From Acanthochlamys bracteata (lineage: Eukaryota > Streptophyta > Magnoliopsida > Pandanales > Velloziaceae), in the NCBI GenBank assembly GCA_019914995.1, contig CM034143.1:3226501-3290500 (forward strand): a stretch of 64,000 nucleotides of DNA. Reading direction: 5' to 3'. Every line of letters begins with the position of its first letter. The stretch's first letter is position 1. A program made the position numbers and the translations under genes. Shown here piece by piece: positions 56,023 through 64,000 of the stretch. Below the pieces are notes generated by a model that saw only the letters and a list, made by a program, of their open reading frames with translations, was not told the DNA's origin and ran no database searches.

Positions 56023-58117
56023 TCAAGACATAATATACAAAAAGGAATCGGAAGAAAAAAAATTTTGTGAAAACATCCGCGAGTTGATTTCGAAATCAAC
56101 AAAATTCAAAACATCATTACACTCAACATGCTTATGAATAAAATGTTGCCTAAGGTCTGTGTGTTTTGTGCGAGAATGTTGAATGGGAATTTTAGAAAGA
56201 TTAACGGCATTCGTATTATCACAATAAATAGGCACGTTATGCATTTTATAACCAAAATCAAGAAGTTGATGTTTAATCCATACTTCTTGTGCACAACAAT
56301 TACCTGCTGCAACCTACTCAGCTTCTATAGTTGATAAAGCAATGATGCTTGCTTCTTTGAATACCAAGAAATTATACATCCACTTAGAAATTGATATAAG
56401 TGAATAGCTTCCAAACGTGCATCGGTAGCATAGGTTTCATCAAAATCAATACCTATAACAAATTTATGACAAGGTCTAGAAAAAAGATTCCAAACACAAT
56501 TCATTTCAAATTAGTTATGCTCTTCTTGCATAGCCATAATCTAGAAATTCTCCATTAGAGCATCATCAATAAATGAGGGTTCAATTTTTGAAACAAAAGC
56601 AGAATATTCATAAAAGTTACCTCTCAATTGCCATCTTGTTTTTACTCTTTATTTTACATTACCTATAATATTTTCTTGAGGGTGATTGGAGCGGTATTTG
56701 AATTATTGTGGCTGACTGAAATTTGTTCCTTCCTGATCAGGTTCTATTGACTGAAGGGAGTTGTCTTCTATTGGCTGTTTAGTTGATTGTTCAGAGATTA
56801 GATCCTCGCTATTTAGCGACTGTTCAGAAATTGCTTCTGTTTGTCTTTTCCTGCATTCTTGTCATTCTCATCACCACTACCTACTTCAATATTTTCAACC
56901 TTTCTCGGATAGAGTTAGTCTCATCAAATATAACATGAACTGATTCATCCGCATGTAAAGTTTTCATGTTGAAAATCCTAAATGCTTTGGAACAATTTGA
57001 GTAGCCAAAAAATATACATTCGTCACTTTTGAAATTATACTAAACAATGTTCTCCTTGCTTTTGATCAACATAAAGCATTTATAACCAAAAGACTTAAAA
57101 GTAAGCAATATTAGGTTTCTTATTCTTAAGTAATTCATAAGGTGTCTTTTAAGAAAGGGTCTTATAAAAGCACCATTAATAATATGACGAATGGTATTCA
57201 TGGCTTCAGCCCAAAAATGCTTTGAAAAATTTTGATCACATAATATAGTTTTTGCCATATCAACTAGCATTATATTCTTTCTTTCAACAATACCATTTTG
57301 TTGAGGAGTTCTAGGTGCCAAGAAGTTATGGTTCAAATAATTTGCATTACAAAATTCATCAAAACTTTGGTTTTGAAACTCTTTATCGTGGTCACTCCTA
57401 ATAGCAACAATGTTCAAAGCAAGTTCATTTTGAATTTTTTTTGAGAAAAAAGAAAATACATTTAGTGTTTTATTCTTGAAGGCTAAGAAAAATACCCAGC
57501 AATATCTTGAATAGTAATCAATAATGACAAGACAGTATAATTTCCCTCCATAGCTTGCGGTTTGAGTAAGTCTGAACAAGTCCATGTGAAGCAATTGGAG
57601 TGGCTTGCTGGTGGTTACATGGTGCTTTGATTTGAATGAAGTCCTCACTTGTTTGCCTTTCATACATGCATCACAAAATCCATCCATTCGGTATGGTATG
57701 TTGGATAAATCTGAGACTAGTTGCTTATGGGAGAACTTTGTAATCATCTTGATATTGTAATAACCGAATCTTTTATGGCACAAGTGACTAGTTTCTTGTT
57801 GCCTGGCTACAAGGCAAAAGTTTTTGTTGTGAAAATCTTCAATATAAATAACATAAACATATTACTTTCCCTTCGGCCTTGGATGATTTTCTTTCCGGAT
57901 GAGTTGATCACCAAGCAAGAGTTCTCTTTGAATGTGACATACAACCAACATCGCATAATTGACTTATGCTCAAAATATTATACTTAAATCCTTGCACAAA
58001 CAATACGTTATCAATGCATAAAGAAGTTCGTTTACAAATCTTACCAATACCCGTTACCAAACACGTACTATCATCTCCAATAGTACCATTTCCTCTTTGG
58101 TATGCCTCTAGCGACAT
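56023..58117 (-). mobile_element. Ty1/copia element with deleted RT
   Basis: Minus-strand order: a protease/gag-pre-integrase piece (58117-57908: IDNVLFVQGFKYNILSISQL), then GAG-pre-integrase and integrase (57783-57040), a Ser/Glu-rich linker (about 56960-56700), the start of the RT region (about 56560-56440: MAMQEEHN, WNLFSRPCHKFVIG, then DETYATDARLEAI), and immediately the RNase H end (CIISWYSKKQAS..., NCCAQEVW..., then VPIYCDNTNAVNLSKIPIQH and SRTKHTDLRQHFIHKHV). The central reverse transcriptase with its YVDD box is absent, about 0.9-1 kb by comparison with normal elements. LTRs were not found. Related to the copia remnant at 1.8-2.9 kb. Confidence 0.8.
57040..57783 (-). CDS. copia integrase ORF (open 247 codons)
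   Basis: An unbroken frame, unusual for this decayed window. It begins with the GAG-pre-integrase end (CHKRFGYYNIKMITKFSHKQ...DACMKGKQVRTSFKSKHH), which supplies the Cys pair of the zinc-binding region. It continues with the catalytic core: MDLFRLTQ.., LVIIDYYSRYCWVFFL for the first Asp region, IRSDHDKEFQN for the second, and TPQQNGIVERKN for the Glu. A short frameshifted tail (YLRIRNLILLTFKSFGYKCF) follows. Integrase inserts the cDNA into the genome. All three acidic residues appear present, but with RT deleted the element cannot transpose alone. Confidence 0.8.
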   Translation of the reverse strand: MCHKRFGYYNIKMITKFSHKQLVSDLSNIPYRMDGFCDACMKGKQVRTSFKSKHHVTTSKPLQLLHMDLFRLTQTASYGGKLYCLVIIDYYSRYCWVFFLAFKNKTLNVFSFFSKKIQNELALNIVAIRSDHDKEFQNQSFDEFCNANYLNHNFLAPRTPQQNGIVERKNIMLVDMAKTILCDQNFSKHFWAEAMNTIRHIINGAFIRPFLKRHLMNYLRIRNLILLTFKSFGYKCFMLIKSKENIV

Positions 58118-58278
58118 AGAGTAACTGGAAATTGACGTGTTCTCTGTTCTCTATCTTTAATTTTAACTTAACGGAGTAAGACAAGTTGAAGATGTTATCC
58201 CTTACTCTGTCTATATGGGCAACATATAACTTACTTATATCAGAAGAAAATTACAAATCCAATCGATTTGAGTAAGTC

Positions 58279-58878
<600 letters not shown>

Positions 58879-58931
58879 TTCTATTATTTGAGTGTCAATC
58901 AAATAAGACACTCATGATTGACAGAGTAAGG

Positions 58932-60572
58932 GCTGGGTAGGTCATATATTGGATACTCCCATTAATAGAAACATTATTTAGCTATATTTTGAACTACTGT
59001 CAAAAAATTAACTTTTATAAAGTTATTTGATGAGTGGTGAAAGTATATTTTGAACTATACTTTTGTAAAGTTATCTTGCAATTACTGTAAATGTAAATGT
59101 ATATGGCATTGTTTCTATATAGATAGCACTTTCTGTAAGTTATCTTGCAAGATTGATCCTCACAATGACGAATTTGTAGTTATCTTATATAAAATCAGTA
59201 TCTTTTGAATTTTGGTTTTGAATTATTGAATTGAACTTTAGTAGCTCGTTGCTGCCCTTCTAGTGTATCACATATTATTCAATATAATATTCGACTAAAT
59301 ATCAACTAATATATATATATATATATAAATTCGATCGTTATTCGAGTATTTATTTGACATTAAGTTGAATAAAAGCCTTTATTCGACCGGTAGTCGAGTT
59401 TTGAATAATATTTTAGTAGCTAGTTACAATACTTCGAGGGTAATTTCTATTCTTCGGACAATAAGTTCTTTTATTCGACCTCTTTTCGACCAATTATTCT
59501 TCTAAATATCAAACAATTTATATTATTTGAACGTTATTTGACCAATTATTAATTTATGTAGTATTCAATTGTTATTTGATGATTATTTAACTATAGGTTT
59601 TCTAATCGACTATTCGACCGTTATTTTAGATTTTGTTGACATGTAGTTGAATAATGTCGTTTCTTCGCCTTTAAATCGAGGAAAATCTTTTGAAGTTGGA
59701 TACAAGTTCAATAAGTCTCAAATTGTTTCTTCTAATGAGGGCCGAAGAGAGATAAAAAAGTTGTCAAAGGGCCATTAATGTGATGGAAGGAGTGATCAAA
59801 TATTAAATCTTATCATAATCTATTAGTAGAAAATGCTCGATTAACGGTCGAATAATAAACTAGTTGCATGAAAAGTCAAATAATAATAATCATTCAAATT
59901 TAGGTCTAATTATATGCAATTACATTAGAAGTACAACAACTAGCTGCTGAGTACAATTGATAATTCAATTCAAAACTCAATAAACAAATATTGTATACGA
60001 AAAAGTCCTATTAAATTTACATAACAATATAAAGAATTGTTTTATAAGATTTACTATAAAATATTGAGTATGATTTGCAAGTAAGTCATACTTAAAAGAG
60101 GATGCGATATATCGCTAGATAAAGAAATCTCTTCTCTTTGAGGAAACTTTTCTTTAAAATGCTTCCGTATGCATATGCTTTTTCTTCCGAATGCATATGC
60201 TTTTTCTTCCGAATGCATATGCTTTTTCTAAAAGGTAATTCTTACTCTACATTACTCCATTCGGTTTCCGCGTGTAGTTCTAAGTGCATGTTCATAAATT
60301 TTGATATGAGAACAAAAGGAGGTGCATCAATTCATATACATCTCTGGTAGGGTTCTCCGCAAGATAAAAGTTGTGTTGTTCTTGTCATATTTGGTGAGAA
60401 AAAAGTAAGCGACATCCATCTTGAATTTATTTTTCTATTCACGTTTAGAAAGCTACGTTTTTCTAGTCGTATTTGAGTGAGAAATGACCAAAAGACCATG
60501 AGAAATCACACATCTGAATGCATTAGTAAAATATTTATAACAAGTATTGATTCAGAAAGAAAACTATGGTTC
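58932..60572. other. gene-free, TTCGAC-rich region
   Basis: No gene is supported. The stretch 59290-59680 is dense in related words (ttcgacc, attcgac, gttatttgacc, attcgagt), suggesting a decayed array or transposon subterminal region. A 70-codon frame at 60138-60350 is largely the small tandem repeat listed next. Confidence 0.5.
60163..60230 (+). repeat. 22-bp tandem repeat, three copies
   Basis: Units of ttccgaatgcatatgctttt plus two bases start at 60163, 60185 and 60207. The first has one substitution (ttccgtatg). Confidence 0.9.
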
Positions 60573-61573
60573 ATATAAGAAATATTAATACCAACTAAAA
60601 TCCAAATATACTAAAATTTCACTAGAAAGTTTGCAATAATTAAAAAAAATCTAAAAAAATTTCACAAGGTCGTAAAAGGTCGCATAAGTTGACTAATATA
60701 ATCGTTGTGAAATATATCATAGATATGATGTAATCCAATTTATAGTGGTTTCTTATATAAAAGATCTAAGTTTGAGTCTCAGTAAGATAATTTTTTAATA
60801 CATTTTAAGTGATGACCTAGTGTGAATTTGTGATGTTGAATCTAAGTTCGACTTGTACATTCTTGTTTTAATCGTGCTCAGTCGCACTAGTCACTTGTAA
60901 TCCTATGTTGTGCAACCAGATTGGCCCGAGTGCGATCTATGTGATCCTGTACGATGTTGTTCCAGTCGCACATGTCGTTCGCACAAGATCGCACTAGTGA
61001 CTCTATACGAGTAAAATTTTGTGTTTGACTAAGCTATATATACGATTGGCACATGGTTGCATAGAGTCCCACTTGTGAATCCTATGTGATGCAATTTATT
61101 GGACTCGAGTACGACTCTTTATGACCATATTCTAAACCCAAATTTGGCACAGTTGCACTAATGATCCTACGTTGTGCAAGCTAGTGAACCCAAACGCGAT
61201 ATTGTGCGATCGTGTCAGTAGTGCGACCAACAGTATAAATTCACACTAAATCACCATTTAAAATAAATTTTAAAAAAATATAAAATAAATTATCTCTTTG
61301 ATATTTGAATTCAAATCTCTTAAATAAAATAAATGACAGTTATTCTTACCGGTTAGATTAAATATATCTTTAAAAGATTTGATAGTATTTATTATTAATC
61401 AATATTGTGTGACCTTTTATGACTTTGCTAATTTTTTTAACCTTGTGCGACCCCATATGACCCTGTGCAAGCTTTTGTTTTAATTTCCTATATTTTCATA
61501 AAAAATTTCGTATGAATTTAGTATATTTGAACTTTGATTGATGTTAATTTTTCTTTATATATAGAGAGCCACT
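60573..61573. mobile_element. foldback / MULE-like element with long inverted repeats
   Basis: The left arm (from about 60573: catataagaaatattaatac, then caaatatactaaaattt, then aaggtcgtaaaaggtcgcat) is an imperfect inverse of the right arm. Reverse-complemented from about 61573 this reads tatataaagaaaaattaaca, then caaatatactaaattc, then a block with gggtcgcacaaggtt and cataaaaggtcacacaat. The arms are about 140-160 bp. The interior holds many GTCGCAC, TGCGACC and GTGCGAT words. There is no transposase. Long arms and a short, non-coding centre suggest a foldback or non-autonomous Mutator-like element. Target duplications were not resolved. Confidence 0.6.
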
Positions 61574-61860
61574 TAGAATATTTTTCTAAATTAATATTCG
61601 TTCAAAAATTTTTACAAATGCATTCAAAAAAATATTGTATGATTAAAAAAATTATTTTTGAGTCCTAAAGAGAGTTAATCTGAGAACTAAAAACTGAAAT
61701 AGAGTGTACTTTTTATTTATTTTTCATCTAAATTGATTAGAAAAATGTAGTTTTCGAAATATGCTAGAAAAATAAATTTTAAAATGAATGCCGCCTACTT
61801 AATAAAAAAAAAACCTTTTTCTGCAGTAATTAATAAAAAAACCCGTCTTTCTGTCAGTAA
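61574..61860. other. GEK1 upstream sequence
   Basis: AT-rich spacer and presumed promoter/5' UTR of the deacylase gene. An upstream ATG at 61784 is out of frame with the gene. No core promoter element is convincing. Confidence 0.4.
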
Positions 61861-63846
61861 ATGCTCCGGCGTGCTCTCGCTTGCTCCTCCGCCGCTCTCC
61901 TCTCCTCCTCCTCCTCCTCCGCAGCACCCCCGTTCGCTTGTCGTTGTTCTTGTTCTTCCGCAGCCGGCATGGTTACCCTCGTCGTCGCCACATCAGCAGA
62001 TCCCGCCTCGATAGGACCAGCTTCCACTCTCCTCGCTATGCCCGGCTGGGCACCTGCCCCGCCTCTCGTAATCAACTTCTCTTCTCTTCCCTTCCTTTCT
62101 TTCATTTCATTTCGTCGAATTCCGTTGAGTTTTCTAATCTAAAAAGAAAATTATCTTTTGTTTTCTTTGACTTGAATCAATTAACGTTGGCATCACCGTG
62201 TTAATTCATCATAAAGAGAATGTTTACCATTCATTAGAGTTTAGAATAATAAGATAGATTACTAGCCTATTTGCTACAATTTTTAGTTTCTTACTTTTAA
62301 TTATTTTGTTTGTGTTAAAAGCGTGTTGTATGACCACATTTTTTTTCTTTCTCTTTCTCTTCGAGGACCAGAATAGTTTGTATAGGATCACCACATGAGC
62401 AATTCTTGAACAACAAGGGTGACGAGCCACTGTTAACAATAAGATGATTCTGAAAGGTTGATGGACCTATCTTGTTTTTTTTTTTTTTTTTTTTTTTTAA
62501 GGGAAAGAAAAAAAAAGGTTAATTGGTGATCTAAAAGCAATAAATGAAGAAAGGCCCTCTTGCATGATGAAACTTCGGAAAATGAATTTGTAAGCACTAA
62601 AGCTATAGTCTTCAATAAAACAGAGGGCATGCGTTGGATCCCTGGTAATGCAACACATTGCTTTAAGATCGAAGGATGACGAACTATTCCTCAAATGGAG
62701 TAGTTATTTGTCTGTCTACCTTGTAGGTACAATCAATGATTATTCTACCATCCTTTGTGCAAGCTATTATGAATACTCGTGGGACTGGCTATCCTTAAAA
62801 TGCAAATTAAAAACCTTGTTGGGCGACTCTATTTTAAGTGGAGAAGCGAATACCACAATAAACACAACTAAGCCTTATCTCATTAGGAAGAGTTGAGCAT
62901 ATAGATTCTTTTATTGTGCTTTGTTTTAGCAAGTACTGTTGGTCAGACCACTAACAGGCAAGTCATTTTCAAAGTAAAACAAGTTTTTTAGGACTTCCTT
63001 TTCCCCTCTTATTAAGAGATCTATTCATCTATTCACATTTAGAATAAGCGAAGCCGTAGGTTTTCGCTTTACATGGTGGGGAAAAGGAGAGAATTGTACA
63101 TAATATGTTGCTTACAAGGAATACCTCCTTATGTAGGGTTACTAACTTGGAAAGCATTCCCCGGTCTGAAAGAGAATTGTTTGTTAAAGCCAATGCCTAG
63201 CAACATGAAGCATGTTATTTTTTTCTCTTGATGCAAGACATAGAGTGTGAAGAATATGAGCTTTACATATCCAATTTTTTGTCTTTCTTTGGGCATTTGA
63301 GCAAGTCTCTTATGAAATGGCATATATTCTTACAGCCTACCTTCACATGTGGGAGTTATTAGTAATTGTTGGATCACCTATAGTGGTCTGAAATAATTCC
63401 TTATTTTTCTCATTTGGCATAGGAAGGGATGGAGAGCTTCGCGAATGGAGATGTGCGTTTGGTGAAGCATGCACAGAGTATTGTGAGAGAGGATGACCTT
63501 GATCGCAGGTGGGAGCTTGCTTCTGGTGAACCCGTCCATGAAGTCATCTTCCTTAGTCGACACACTGCTGTCTCCAATCGACCTGCCCTTACAGTCCACC
63601 CCATAGGTCCTCTGCCTTTGGCATCTTCCTAATGGGCCTGGACCGGATATTGATATGACTTAGCGATACTGATATCCTTTTTGGTTACTGTTATGTGATG
63701 CAGGCGTTCCACATCTGAAGGAGGATGAAAAACCACCTCAAGGAGGACGGCCTGGGTGGGCAGGTCTGCCTAACCCTAGAATTGGGCCATGGCTTAGGTT
63801 GCTCAAGAGGACTGCTCAGGAGAATGGGCTTGTTCCGGAGTTTGAG
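61861..63846 (+). CDS. GEK1: D-aminoacyl-tRNA deacylase (GEK1/DTD2), 5' part
   Basis: Removes D-amino acids, and aldehyde-modified amino acids, from mischarged tRNA. Arabidopsis gek1 mutants are hypersensitive to ethanol/acetaldehyde. Exons in the window: 61861-62067, 63423-63606 and 63704-63846 (the last donor, GTTTCG, is weak). The gene runs off the right edge. The conserved start MVTLVVATSADPASIGPAST is at 61969. Then come VRLVKHAQSIVREDDLDRRW, FLSRHTAVSNRPALTVHPIG, PPQGGRPGWAGLPNPRIGPW and ENGLVPEFE, all hallmark blocks of the family. An in-frame ATG 36 codons upstream adds an Ala/Ser/Cys-rich, acid-free leader (MLRRALACSSAALLSSSSSS) that looks like an organelle transit peptide. I chose this longer start because it keeps the frame open, but translation from 61969 would give the form seen in Arabidopsis. 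Frame intact so far. Confidence 0.93.
62068..63422 (+). other. GEK1 intron 1
   Basis: A 1355-bp intron starting GTAATC and ending in AG before the GAAGGGATGGAG exon. It contains a 25-base T tract near 62475-62500. Small frames inside it show no domain. Confidence 0.8.
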
Positions 63847-64000
63847 GTTTCGGAACTTCTCTTTTCTTTACTAATATCATTTTAAATAGGTCTCTCTGAT
63901 TATAGTTTCTGGTAATTATTGCTGAAAAGAATTTTTGGAGTGGTGATTAAGCATGGTTAGAGGACTTATTAACAGGGAATGCATTTGTCGTTAGACTTCT

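Noticed and set aside
61784-62204. Overlapping frames around the GEK1 first exon on both strands
   Set aside because: They are shadows of the Ser/Ala-rich leader and first exon. Only the frame leading into the MVTLVVAT block joins correctly to exon 2.

Overview
This is a nuclear window from a flowering plant. The genes have multiple short exons with GT..AG introns, the DNA is AT-rich, and it is packed with plant transposon families and an integrated plant pararetrovirus. The GC-rich first exons of the two clean genes at 45.0 kb and 61.9 kb would fit a non-grass monocot, but that is only an inference. No bacterial features (operons, CRISPR, rRNA) are present.

Layout. 0-7.4 kb: gene-free and repeat-derived. 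It holds a Ty1/copia remnant between two LTR-like direct repeats, a PIF/Harbinger transposase fragment and a short FAR1/MULE-like remnant. 7.4-14.7 kb: an old TIR-type element interrupted by a complete 4.1 kb hAT element (7945-12083) that still has its perfect 8-bp target-site duplication. 17.07-27.71 kb (minus): an intact splicing factor 3A subunit 2 gene of seven exons. Its 8 kb second intron holds an endogenous caulimovirid copy (about 21.4-25.4 kb, antisense to the host gene) and pieces of one MITE family. 28-34.6 kb: two MITEs, then a 3'-truncated Ty3/gypsy element with a 253-bp 5' LTR and a tRNA-Met primer site. 35.1-37.5 kb (plus): a plastid HSP21-type small heat-shock gene broken by single-base homopolymer indels. 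38.26-44.99 kb (minus): an intact eight-exon peptidyl-serine alpha-galactosyltransferase gene, 781 codons plus stop.

46.57-49.24 kb: a non-autonomous PIF/Harbinger-like element with TTA duplications. It carries fragments of two unrelated host genes, a sucrase/ferredoxin-like gene and a dehydroascorbate reductase gene. This Pack-type chimera is the most interesting object in the window. 49.74-49.95 kb: an orphan C-terminal exon of a short-chain dehydrogenase. 50.96-54.75 kb: a full-length but decayed PIF/Harbinger element with TAA duplications, both of its genes (transposase and Myb/SANT protein) and an internal repeat array. 55-58.1 kb: a decayed unknown element and a minus-strand copia element lacking its reverse transcriptase. 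58.28-58.88 kb: a 600-bp TA/TATACA microsatellite. 60.57-61.57 kb: a foldback element. 61.86 kb to the right edge: the first three exons of GEK1/DTD2 (D-aminoacyl-tRNA deacylase), which continues past the window.

Three host genes look functional: the SF3a splicing subunit, the extensin serine galactosyltransferase and the D-aminoacyl-tRNA deacylase. They are unrelated in function. HSP21 is probably a pseudogene unless its indels are assembly errors. Nearly everything else is mobile DNA in successive, often nested, insertions.
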